Positions 8,981 through 16,336 of a stretch of DNA of 28,885 bases are shown here, piece by piece. Source of the DNA: an uncultured Alphaproteobacteria bacterium (GTDB lineage: Bacteria > Pseudomonadota > Alphaproteobacteria > Rickettsiales > UBA1997). Each line of letters starts with the position of its first letter. Position 1 is the stretch's first letter. The notes below the pieces were generated by a model that had not been told where the DNA came from, made no database searches, and saw only the letters and a list, made by a program, of their open reading frames with translations. The stretch is taken from positions 1 through 28,885 of the forward strand of contig CAIUFU010000107.1 of NCBI GenBank assembly GCA_903898475.1. The letters run 5' to 3'. Made by a program: the position numbers and the translations under genes.

Positions 8981-9454
8981 ATGGCCGATTTAAGAGATAT
9001 TATTGCATATTATTGCAAAAAGTACCCTCATAAGACTGAGTTATCTAAAGCTAGACTAACTAAAATGGTATACTTAGCCGATTGGAAGTCTTGTATTGAT
9101 CGAAGCAAGCAGATTTCTAAGATACAGTGGGTTTACAATCATTATGGACCATATGTTGAAGATGTTGCAAATGTAGCTCAGACTGACGACATTTTTGATC
9201 TAAAATCAACCATAAATTTCTTGGGTAAAAGCAAACAAGTAGTTAAGTTAAAATCTGAAAATTACGATACAAAATCCTTAAGTGTTGCTGATAAAAATAT
9301 TCTTGATCATATTATATCCATAACCAGTAAAAGGTATTGGAATAGTTTTATTGAGCTCGTTTATTCGACATATCCTATCATAAAGAGTGAGAAATTTTCC
9401 AATCTAAATTTGGTAGAATTGGCTGAAGAATACAAGCAGAATAAGCCAGAATAG
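8981..9454 (+). CDS. Panacea domain (DUF4065, SocA-like) protein, likely antitoxin
   Basis: This 157-residue protein carries the signature of the Panacea/DUF4065 family: LTKMVYLADW (26-35) and QWVYNHYGPYVEDV (49-62), with an HTH-like helical core over most of its length. Known members are SocA, which feeds its toxin to a protease, and many antitoxins of the PanAT class. It starts 2 bases after the stop of the TM-GAF gene, with GAGG at 8964-8967 about 13 bases upstream. It is the last gene of the + strand operon. Family call good; antitoxin role inferred from family and neighbour. Confidence 0.75.
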   Translation: MADLRDIIAYYCKKYPHKTELSKARLTKMVYLADWKSCIDRSKQISKIQWVYNHYGPYVEDVANVAQTDDIFDLKSTINFLGKSKQVVKLKSENYDTKSLSVADKNILDHIISITSKRYWNSFIELVYSTYPIIKSEKFSNLNLVELAEEYKQNKPE

Positions 9455-9480
9455 AATTTACTGTGATGAGTAAGTTTATC

Positions 9481-9504
9481 AAAAAAAGTCAACTATTGAG
9501 TTGA
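9481..9504 (-). terminator. Rho-independent terminator of the vapBC-gajAB cluster
   Basis: Read on the minus strand, TCAACT-CAAT-AGTTGA forms a 6-base stem with a 4-base loop, followed by C and seven T residues (9487-9481 on the plus strand are A). It lies 60 bases past the helicase stop codon. On the plus strand no T-run follows, so it does not obviously serve the convergent hsd operon. Confidence 0.75.
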
Positions 9505-9563
9505 AATGGCGTAAGATGTATTATGGGGGAAATTGACTTCCTTCTCCTACCTGTTAAGTATTT

Positions 9564-10991
9564 TTAACTCGTAGGTTTTAGAATACTTGATTGAGAACAA
9601 ATTATTAAGCGTCTACAGCCACGTGTCATAGCAACATATAAGTTTCTAGCATCTAATTTGTCGGCGTTGAGTATAACCGCGACATCAGCTTCCAAACCCT
9701 TCAACAGTAGTGTGCTACCAACAGCTCTTTTAGGCAAAGGCCTACCTAAAATTCTGTTTTGTTCTCTGATCCGTATTGCCGCGTCAGAAAAAGTCAAATT
9801 TGCGTTGCTCTGACATAGCTGCATTGCTTTAATGCACGCTTTGAAAACAGCGGGACGATAAGTCCTGACACCGGACTGTTTATTAATTTCTACCAATAGC
9901 TCAACAGCATTTGTGAATCTGGGTTCTTGCACAAATTTTATGGCCGCTCTTTCAACATCACTAGGCTCTTTTCTTGCCGTTCCTCTAAGCAGCGTTTGAA
10001 CTCTCGTGACTAAATCATTGGCTCCTACATTTGTCATTAAGTTCTGTGCAAAGGCAGTGATTTCTGCTAAAGCATTATCATTGTTTAATGCAAAACGATT
10101 AGCAAAATCTATGAGGTCGCGCAAATCGACAGCCTCTACAGTTACGGCGCCATGAACTGCACTGGCTATACGATAGCGACTATCTGCGCTAATACTCTCC
10201 CCTATGATGAGTACTCCACCATCCTCGACAGGAGATTTTTCGCGTGACGCCCTCAGTAATTTTGCATGGTCATCATTATTACCATCTAATTTCACCCACT
10301 GTACTTCCGGAGGAGCTTTGCGAAGATCAATTTGTTGACGTGAAAGTAGTTTACTCCTTACTTCAAGCAACCAGCGTCCAAAAGTTTCGCAACCTGCATT
10401 AACCCAGCGCCATGGTATATCTAACTCAGCATGGATTGGGAAATGTTTGCATACATGCTTTTCCCAATCAGCCAGACCATCACTACCAAAATTAAAAATT
10501 GCTTGTAAAGGATCGCCAAGAACACATGTTTTAAGTGATCTAGAGGCCCAATATACAATAGCATGCTGATAAAATGAACAGTCTTGGTATTCATCAACAA
10601 TAAGATGTGAATAGCTTGCCTTGAGAATGTCATTAATGTGACTCTCTTTAAGTAGCTTATAGGCACCCTTTCTAATAAGTGGATAGTGCTGTCCAGGATT
10701 TTTAAGACTTAGCGCGTCCGCAGAAATACCGGAACGCTCAGGGAATAAAGACGCTAGCCTTATTGCCCAACCATCAATTGTAGACAGTCGATATTTTGAT
10801 GATGGAACGCTCAGTCTATCCAATTTTGATCGCAAAGATGCAACTCCTGCATTGGTATGCGTAAGAACTAATACCGGCTTTGCTACTTGGCTGTTTCTTA
10901 GCGTTTCTGCAATGAGGTGGGTTTTACCACACCCTGCCGGAGCCGTAATAGTAACATTTGAGATTTCTAGAAGGTTTGTAACATTATTCAT
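9564..10991 (-). CDS. gajB: UvrD/PcrA-like SF1 helicase, GajB-like (Gabija)
   Basis: This superfamily 1 helicase has Walker A APAGCGKT (17-24), motif Ia LTHTNAG, motif II DEYQD (133-137), motif III GDPLQAIF (159-166) and motif VI VAMTRG (453-458). The 475 residues are close to the roughly 490 of known GajB. In Gabija systems GajB is the helicase partner of the GajA nuclease, and the gene order here (nuclease then helicase) is the same. I start at the ATG at 10991, which overlaps the gajA stop by 8 bases and puts Walker A near the N-terminus. In-frame TTG (11021) and ATG (11018) starts exist further into gajA but add residues unlike the family. The Gabija assignment rests on the pair, not on this gene alone. 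Confidence 0.8.
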   Translation of the reverse strand: MNNVTNLLEISNVTITAPAGCGKTHLIAETLRNSQVAKPVLVLTHTNAGVASLRSKLDRLSVPSSKYRLSTIDGWAIRLASLFPERSGISADALSLKNPGQHYPLIRKGAYKLLKESHINDILKASYSHLIVDEYQDCSFYQHAIVYWASRSLKTCVLGDPLQAIFNFGSDGLADWEKHVCKHFPIHAELDIPWRWVNAGCETFGRWLLEVRSKLLSRQQIDLRKAPPEVQWVKLDGNNDDHAKLLRASREKSPVEDGGVLIIGESISADSRYRIASAVHGAVTVEAVDLRDLIDFANRFALNNDNALAEITAFAQNLMTNVGANDLVTRVQTLLRGTARKEPSDVERAAIKFVQEPRFTNAVELLVEINKQSGVRTYRPAVFKACIKAMQLCQSNANLTFSDAAIRIREQNRILGRPLPKRAVGSTLLLKGLEADVAVILNADKLDARNLYVAMTRGCRRLIICSQSSILKPTS

Positions 10992-12726
10992 TACTTTCTG
11001 CCCATGCAAAAATATCATCAATCTTTTGGCGGAATGCAGGATCAGCCTTGCTAAGATTAGGAGCTATTATTTCTCTACCTATATACTCCATCGCTGAAAC
11101 ATTCTTGAACCACGAGCTTTTATTATTAATCTTTGAGGCTGCTGCTATCCATTGCCTTGCGGACTTTTTTTGCTCTGTTGTATAAGTGTTTGAAGTAAAA
11201 GCATCTTTGTATTCTTGAAGAGAGAAAGTGTTTTTTGAAACATTAAGTAAGTGATTATTTATTAGATCATCACCATGTATGCTTATGGCATAATCAACTA
11301 TTTGCACGACTGCATTATCGCAGACGGAGAAAAAGATTTCGTCCTCAATAGAGCGCTCTTGTTGCCAGAAAAACAGTTTTCCTCCTTTAGAAGTGAACTC
11401 ATGTTCAGTAGTAGCATCGGGTTTTTTGTCATCATCGCGCAAAACTGCTACGGTATAACCAAAATTTTTGAGCGGTTTTGCTCTGTTGTATATGTTATCA
11501 ACGCCACCAGCGTCTACGAGACAAATTCCAAGCGCATGAATTGAAGTGTTACTAGTGGTTGTGGAGCGGTGTTGATCCAGACCTCGTATGAAGCCGACTT
11601 CACTTGCACCCTCGCATACTAAAACAGCTGATGAAAGGAATGCTTCAGGATGGCATCTAATTGTTGCCTGAATGTCATTCTGTGTTCCTGCATAAATACA
11701 ATTATGTTCGTGTTTGCTAGGACGCAGAATATACAACTGCTTGCCAGAAAGTTCTCTCAGTGCAGTTGGAGAATGTGTTGTCATAAAAACTTGCAGCGGC
11801 TCTGAAGTTTCTTTCGCTCCTAATGATCCCAGTAGCCTAATGATTCTATGAGGTTCAAGACCATATTCCAATTCATCTATGAGAATTACAGAAGAAGATT
11901 CCGCAGCTTTTCTCTGTAATCCCGCAATGAGTAATCGAGTTGATCCTATTCCGAGGTTTTTAAGAGGAATACCGTTCGCATCATGAAGGGAAATAGTACC
12001 TCCACTAAATGATATGGAATGTGCGTCCAGCATTGCCTTAACATTACCACCCGTAGGTATGCCTAATTCATCCGCAGTGCTTTTCACAGCGGCTAGTGCT
12101 GTAGTTAAATGTTCTTGAGCACTGTCTCCGAATGCAGCACGCGCCTCTCTTGCTGCTAAAGTAAGGGCTAGTGAAGCGTCCGCTGTTTCATCGGATAATT
12201 TGTTTAGAATAGAGCCCTTTCTCCAACTCAGATTGAAATCAGATATATTTCCTATTCTTGTTGGTGAAAGCCTTACACGATCAGCCCAACCTAGATTGCG
12301 CGATAAACCCTGCGCCTGAGCTCGATCAGAAATAAGACACCACACAGGTTCAAGATCTGCTCCTACACTAAGATTGACGGAAAGTACCGTTTCCAATCCA
12401 TCGCTTGGCTCATCTTCAATATTCCCGGTTAGATCACAAAATCCACGCAGGTGGGCCCCATAAGTATCGATGTTTTTTAAGTTATCGCTTAGGTCGCCGA
12501 TGGTAACTGTAATGCTGATTGGATTTTCTACATTAAGTTGGTAAAAATCGGTATCACAAAATATAATGCTGCGCCTCGCTCCTATGCAAAGGTCTATCGC
12601 ATCAAGCAACGTTGATTTTCCACTGTCTCCATGCCCGATTAGGCAGTTAATTCCGTTTGACGGCTGCCAATCCAAGCTTTGTATTCCTCGGAAATTTTCT
12701 ATCTTAACCTTTCTGATGCGTGCCAT
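10984..12726 (-). CDS. gajA: OLD-family ATPase/TOPRIM nuclease, GajA-like (Gabija)
   Basis: This 580-residue protein has an N-terminal SMC-like ATPase and a C-terminal TOPRIM nuclease. Motifs are IENFRGIQSL (9-18), Walker A GHGDSGKST (31-39), an ABC-signature-like LGIGSTRLL (258-266), Walker B ILIDELEYGLEP (281-292), H-loop TTHSPT (316-321), TOPRIM glutamate E372 (VCEGASEV), VDAGG (404-408) and the acidic cluster DDD (431-433). Length, domain order and the overlapping UvrD helicase match Gabija, where GajA nicks DNA when nucleotide pools fall during phage infection. The ATG at 12726 follows the purine-rich AGAAAGAG. A TTG at 12744 in the same frame is less likely. A free-standing OLD nuclease is the alternative. 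Confidence 0.8.
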   Translation of the reverse strand: MARIRKVKIENFRGIQSLDWQPSNGINCLIGHGDSGKSTLLDAIDLCIGARRSIIFCDTDFYQLNVENPISITVTIGDLSDNLKNIDTYGAHLRGFCDLTGNIEDEPSDGLETVLSVNLSVGADLEPVWCLISDRAQAQGLSRNLGWADRVRLSPTRIGNISDFNLSWRKGSILNKLSDETADASLALTLAAREARAAFGDSAQEHLTTALAAVKSTADELGIPTGGNVKAMLDAHSISFSGGTISLHDANGIPLKNLGIGSTRLLIAGLQRKAAESSSVILIDELEYGLEPHRIIRLLGSLGAKETSEPLQVFMTTHSPTALRELSGKQLYILRPSKHEHNCIYAGTQNDIQATIRCHPEAFLSSAVLVCEGASEVGFIRGLDQHRSTTTSNTSIHALGICLVDAGGVDNIYNRAKPLKNFGYTVAVLRDDDKKPDATTEHEFTSKGGKLFFWQQERSIEDEIFFSVCDNAVVQIVDYAISIHGDDLINNHLLNVSKNTFSLQEYKDAFTSNTYTTEQKKSARQWIAAASKINNKSSWFKNVSAMEYIGREIIAPNLSKADPAFRQKIDDIFAWAESNE

Positions 12727-12771
12727 TTTTCTCTTTCTATTCAATTATACTTAGGACAATCCCATTTTTAT

Positions 12772-12794
12772 AATTTAGGAATATTGCCTAAATT
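12772..12794. promoter_or_regulatory. Hairpin at the pentapeptide stop codon, before gajA
   Basis: AATTTAGG (12772-12779) and CCTAAATT (12787-12794) form a perfect 8-base stem with a 7-base loop, overlapping the stop codon of the pentapeptide gene. No T-run follows on the minus strand, so it is more likely a weak attenuator, RNA-processing or stability element than a full terminator. It may lower gajAB expression relative to the upstream genes. Confidence 0.4.
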
Positions 12795-13890
12795 AAAACG
12801 GTTCAAACTTGATGAGGTATTTTGCAGTTTTACCATCTGCGTTGTTTTGTGGAACACCATTCGCATCTCTTTCAAATTCAAATTTAAAACCATCATTTTG
12901 TGATGCTGACTTGGGTAAAACTGGTACTAGGCATCTCTCTTCTTCTATGGATGAGTAATGACTCGGGTCAAGAAATGGAATCACATAAGCGTCAGCAAAT
13001 TGGCCTTCAAAATTAATAATAATTTTTGCGCCAGTAAAATCCGATTTAGACAAATTTGCTTTGGTGAATATTGATCCTCCAAGTTCAGAATTTTTAAAGT
13101 TTACATTTTCCAAGTTTGCATTAGAAAAATTCGACCTTCCAAATCTGACACCTTCAAAATCAGCGCCTTCATAAAAAGTTGCACCGGTAAAATCAGCATC
13201 AAGAAAGTCGGCAGCCTCTTGCTTAAAATTAGAATTTAACCTGAATTGAACCAATCTTAAAAAATAAGAATCTTTAAAATTAGCTCCGACTAAACAAGAC
13301 TTTTCAAAATCAACTGATTCAAATCTAGCCCCTGAGAATCTAGCTTCTCGTAAATTAGCTTCTTTAAAATTTGGTCCTTTATAACTTATTAAACCGCGTT
13401 TCTTACATTCAAAATTAGCACAGCTAAAATTGACTCTTTCTAAATTAGCTCCTTCAAAGTTAGCGCCACCTAAACAAGCTCCTTCAAAATTAGCCTCAGC
13501 CAAATTGGCTTTTAACCCACCTAAATTTAATCCTCTCAAATAAACTCCATTTTCCCATCTTTTTTCACCTTCGTTCCAAGTGCCTCCGTTACTCTTTGCC
13601 GACAAATCAATTCCCACTAGATCCACATTATGTCTTGCTAAAAATTCTAAAGCCTCTTTTTTACCAGAATTTCCGACAGCCTTAGTCGATAATACTTGCC
13701 AAGCACCTAAAATTTTCTGCTCTTTTATGGCTTCATTTTGCTTAATTAGACTAAAGAGAAAAATACAAATTGTGATGATGTTCGTAGTTATCATCTCTGA
13801 CTTGCCAGACAAAAAATAAACAGCAGGACTAACAATCACTGTGGCAATGACTGTCATCAAAATTTCAACGTGCTCCTTTTTTAGGGTCAT
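12793..13890 (-). CDS. Membrane-anchored pentapeptide-repeat protein
   Basis: The 365 residues start with two hydrophobic segments (about 8-28 and 33-50). A linker with LEFLARHNVDLVGIDLSA follows, then tandem pentapeptide repeats from about 118 to 300 (units such as ANFEG, ANLER, ANLRE, ADFTG), interrupted by short non-repeat inserts. The repeats should fold into a square right-handed beta-helix facing the cytoplasm. Some pentapeptide proteins mimic DNA and bind gyrase, but membrane-anchored ones have no single known role. It lies 19 bases after vapC and 66 bases before gajA on the same strand, so it may belong to the defence cluster. Function not known. Confidence 0.85.
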   Translation of the reverse strand: MTLKKEHVEILMTVIATVIVSPAVYFLSGKSEMITTNIITICIFLFSLIKQNEAIKEQKILGAWQVLSTKAVGNSGKKEALEFLARHNVDLVGIDLSAKSNGGTWNEGEKRWENGVYLRGLNLGGLKANLAEANFEGACLGGANFEGANLERVNFSCANFECKKRGLISYKGPNFKEANLREARFSGARFESVDFEKSCLVGANFKDSYFLRLVQFRLNSNFKQEAADFLDADFTGATFYEGADFEGVRFGRSNFSNANLENVNFKNSELGGSIFTKANLSKSDFTGAKIIINFEGQFADAYVIPFLDPSHYSSIEEERCLVPVLPKSASQNDGFKFEFERDANGVPQNNADGKTAKYLIKFEPF

Positions 13891-13909
13891 ATTTGTTTAA
13901 GCGGAGTTG

Positions 13910-14308
13910 CTACCTAATTAATTGAACTTTTATATCTAGAGTCAGATCCTGCCAGACCTTATCCGCCGTCAATACCGGAAGATTCTTAGATTTCGCCAAA
14001 GCCAAACAAGCACGATCTCCCAGAGAAAGCCCACATTTTTTAGTCACTGCATCAAGTGAAGCCGCAATAACCGCCTGCTCAGCATCAAACTCAATAATAT
14101 GCGTAAAAGTATTCTTAATTAATTTCAGTCCCTCCGCCCTCTCCTCTTCAGTCTCAAAAATCTCGCGATAAGCCACGGTCAAGACTTCAGAAAAATTCAC
14201 ACTCGATATTATAGAGTTACCCAAGTGCTTTTCTACAATTTCAAATCCGCTTTCTCGGTTAAGAAGCGCCAATACTGCCGAAGCATCAATTACAATTTTG
14301 TTCTGCAT
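13910..14308 (-). CDS. vapC: VapC-type PIN-domain toxin ribonuclease
   Basis: This 132-residue PIN-domain protein has the four expected acidic residues: D8 (IDASAVLAL), E41 (NFSEVL), D98 (LGDRACLALA) and D116 (LTADKVW). VapC toxins are Mg-dependent RNases that usually cut tRNA or rRNA and are held by the cognate VapB. It starts 1 base after the vapB stop, with GAGGA inside the vapB 3' end as ribosome-binding site. It looks intact. Confidence 0.9.
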   Translation of the reverse strand: MQNKIVIDASAVLALLNRESGFEIVEKHLGNSIISSVNFSEVLTVAYREIFETEEERAEGLKLIKNTFTHIIEFDAEQAVIAASLDAVTKKCGLSLGDRACLALAKSKNLPVLTADKVWQDLTLDIKVQLIR

Positions 14309-14309
14309 T

Positions 14310-14549
14310 TTAAATATCCTCGTTTCTCCTCATTTCAATCAAATCATCCACTAGGCTTTTCTTGTGTTTTGAAGCCACAAGATTTTGAAGTTTCTGCAAA
14401 GATTGCTTTGGACTGTGAATTATGATGTCGTTATCCGCCGACAAAGTTAAAATAACTTCATCTCCCGGTTTTATATTTAACTCTCTTCTAAAAGTAGCAG
14501 GAATGATAATTCTGCCATTCTCGCTAATTGTTACATTATAGTCTCTCAT
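14310..14549 (-). CDS. vapB: VapB-type antitoxin with AbrB/MazE DNA-binding fold
   Basis: This 79-residue protein has a swapped-hairpin AbrB domain in its first half (VTISENGRIIIPATFRREL, then PGDEVIL) and a charged C-terminal tail (LVDDLIEMRRNEDI) of the type that blocks the VapC active site. A clear ribosome-binding site, GAGGG at 14559-14563, lies 9 bases before the ATG. It is the first gene of the minus-strand cluster. Three TATGACC half-sites upstream are a plausible autoregulatory operator. Confidence 0.9.
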   Translation of the reverse strand: MRDYNVTISENGRIIIPATFRRELNIKPGDEVILTLSADNDIIIHSPKQSLQKLQNLVASKHKKSLVDDLIEMRRNEDI

Positions 14550-14582
14550 GACGGCTTGCCCTCAATCAGTATTAAATCAAAG

Positions 14583-14627
14583 TATGACCCTTTTATTTCA
14601 AACGGTCATACATGAGCTAATATGACC
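14583..14627. promoter_or_regulatory. Candidate vapBC operator, three TATGACC half-sites
   Basis: TATGACC occurs at 14583-14589 (+), as GGTCATA at 14604-14610 (inverted), and again at 14621-14627 (+). The outer pair straddles the inverted site upstream of vapB (start 14549). Antitoxins of the AbrB type commonly repress their own promoter through such repeats. The region also lies upstream of the divergent recombinase gene. Binding is inferred. Confidence 0.5.
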
Positions 14628-14692
14628 TAAAACTAGAAAATGTCAACAATATATATTCTGACTCAAAGTTAAAAATCCCTTCCCTTCTTAAA

Positions 14693-14726
14693 AGTAGGTA
14701 AGATAATTAGCTTTATCTTACCTACT
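14693..14726. repeat. Perfect 14-6-14 inverted repeat, candidate Xer/dif-like crossover site
   Basis: AGTAGGTAAGATAA (14693-14706) and TTATCTTACCTACT (14713-14726) are exact reverse complements around the 6-base spacer TTAGCT. The layout ATAA-N6-TTAT with inverted arms is that of Xer recombination sites; the right arm agrees with the E. coli dif right half at 8 of 11 positions (from memory). It lies 27 bases upstream of the recombinase start codon. An autoregulatory operator or a 5'-UTR hairpin is the alternative. Confidence 0.55.
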
Positions 14727-14753
14727 AGGAATTTTAAAAAAATCCGGGAAAAA

Positions 14754-15737
14754 ATGACAAACGAGATCGAAGTTCAAAAAATCGAAAATTTTAGCTTGGC
14801 CACAATCGAAGAAATTTCTGAGGAAATTATTTGGCTGGAAAATTTCACCTCGAAGGCCACAAAAAAAACTTACAAGGCGACAGTAAAAAAATTCTGCTCG
14901 ATGTTCGAAATAAAAAACGTCGATCAACTTCGATCGGTGACATCGATGCACATCATAAAATTTCGTGATGCCATGAAGGCCGGCGGCGAAAAAAATGCGA
15001 GTATAAATAATCGCATGTCTGGTCTCTCATCACTCTTCAAACATCTCATTGAGCGCCAAATCATCAAATCAAACCCGGTCTACGGCGTTAAAGCCATGAA
15101 AAAAGATTACCGCAAGGTGAAAAGCCGTGCTATGGCCAATGCCGAAATAGACGCAATCTTAAAGCGGCCGGACACTTCGAAGCTAGTGGGCTTAAGAGAC
15201 AAAGCGATCTTATCGATATTATTTAATTTGGGAACAAGGGTAGGGACTATCGCAGCGCTCAGAGGCAAAGATATCTATGAGGAAAATGGTTACATGATAT
15301 TTGATATGCACCTGAAGGGTGACAAAAGAAATCAGGTGGCTGTGAATTCTCACATTCAGGCAAATCTGAAGAATTATTTTGAAGCGATGGGTTATTACAT
15401 CAAAGACGGCGAGGGCAATATCAGGTTAAAAATTGCCGATGATCTTCCGGCGTTTCCACGGATGTCGAATAATCCGAAGCAAAATGATGTTACTAAGCCG
15501 ATGAGTACTACTTCAATTTGGCGACTCTGGCAGAAATATGCTGATGGTGCTAACCTAGAAAGGACAAGGCCTCACTGCGCGCGAGCAACTTTTATCACTA
15601 AAGCGCTTGAGGCGGGATGTGATTTGCAGCATGTGCAGCAAACCGCGGGACATAATGATCCGCGCACTACTATGAGCTACAATCACAACCAAGTGCAATA
15701 TAAGGATTCGGCGAGTTTTAGGGTGAGTTTTGGGTAA
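14754..15737 (+). CDS. Tyrosine recombinase / phage-type integrase
   Basis: The 327 residues comprise a core-binding SAM-like domain (about 20-110) and a catalytic domain (about 125-327). The full catalytic set is visible: R162 (LGTRVGTIAALRG), K188 (LKGDKRN), H274 and R277 (PHCARATF), H300 (AGHNDPRTT) and Y309 (MSYNH). It should join or resolve DNA at a short site by a covalent 3'-phosphotyrosine. GGGA at 14746-14749 is the ribosome-binding site, 4 bases before the ATG. It is transcribed divergently from vapBC and lies 1 kb from one 29-base direct repeat. It may integrate the island, or act as a Xer-like resolvase on the 14-6-14 site. Which one cannot be told here. Confidence 0.92.
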   Translation: MTNEIEVQKIENFSLATIEEISEEIIWLENFTSKATKKTYKATVKKFCSMFEIKNVDQLRSVTSMHIIKFRDAMKAGGEKNASINNRMSGLSSLFKHLIERQIIKSNPVYGVKAMKKDYRKVKSRAMANAEIDAILKRPDTSKLVGLRDKAILSILFNLGTRVGTIAALRGKDIYEENGYMIFDMHLKGDKRNQVAVNSHIQANLKNYFEAMGYYIKDGEGNIRLKIADDLPAFPRMSNNPKQNDVTKPMSTTSIWRLWQKYADGANLERTRPHCARATFITKALEAGCDLQHVQQTAGHNDPRTTMSYNHNQVQYKDSASFRVSFG

Positions 15738-16030
15738 ATCTTTTAAAGTTTACCGCACTTTAGATTGAGATCCCCATCTTATTTGTAATAAGATGTTGTT
15801 AAGGTGCAAAGGGTTGATTTTATTGATTCGGGGATTTTAGGGGAGGGTAAAAACAGGGGAGTTTTATTTTTTGGCAGATTTCTGAATCAAAATTTGCCAA
15901 AATTGAAATGTTAATCTTCCAAAAGTCACAGATTTAAATCTTTATGCTTTTATGCAAAGAAAGCTTTACATAAAAGCAGGAAAACATTTTACCTAAATTT
16001 CTTCGATTTTGGAGATTTGGAGTTCATTAC
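15738..16030. other. Gene-free convergent region with two hairpins
   Basis: No gene is seen. A perfect hairpin CATCTTATT-TGT-AATAAGATG (15775-15795) lies 37 bases past the recombinase stop with only a weak TTGTT after it, and may terminate that gene. A longer hairpin occupies 15945-15978: 15-base arms with one mismatch and a 4-base loop. It sits between the + recombinase and the - small secreted gene, so a two-way terminator is possible although no T-run follows. The bases near 15821-15851 loosely echo the last 30 bases of the recombinase gene (GATTCGG, TTTTAGGG, GGTAAA). Confidence 0.5.
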
Positions 16031-16273
16031 TTATTTGATGAGTTCTCCAACCTTAATAACCTCGATTGCACGATGAAGATTCGTTGTCGCTTTTAGAAGG
16101 CTCAAATAAGAATCTCTGTTTTTTTTTGTAGGATTGATCTCAGCTTTGAGTTTTTTATCCGCTAAAAGTTTTTCAATTTTTACCATGTCTTTTTCTAATG
16201 ACGCAGAATTTTGAGCATGGGCTGAAGAAATTAGAAATAATCCAGATAAGAAGATTGTGAGAAACTTGCTCAT
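16031..16273 (-). CDS. Small secreted protein of unknown function
   Basis: From the ATG at 16273 this encodes 80 residues opening with a textbook Sec signal peptide, MSKFLTIFLSGLFLISSAHA, with likely cleavage after AHA. The mature part is a lysine-rich, helical stretch of about 60 residues without cysteines or a lipobox. A longer form from a TTG at 16297 would add eight residues ahead of the signal and is unlikely. It lies 64 bases downstream of the 114-residue membrane protein on the same strand. I do not recognise the family; a periplasmic accessory role near the transfer genes is only a guess. Confidence 0.55.
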   Translation of the reverse strand: MSKFLTIFLSGLFLISSAHAQNSASLEKDMVKIEKLLADKKLKAEINPTKKNRDSYLSLLKATTNLHRAIEVIKVGELIK

Positions 16274-16336
16274 AAAATTATTGGTAAATTGAAACAAAAA
16301 TGGACTGTTTGGACGGAAAATTAAGAAATCTCTAAA

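Noticed and set aside
10992..11021. Longer GajB-like start at TTG 11021 or ATG 11018
   Set aside because: It would add about ten non-conserved residues and deepen the overlap with gajA; the ATG at 10991 gives the usual short lead before Walker A.
12979..13550. Regular 15-base-spaced DNA repeats that look CRISPR-like
   Set aside because: They are the in-frame codons of the pentapeptide repeats; there are no distinct spacers and no cas genes.
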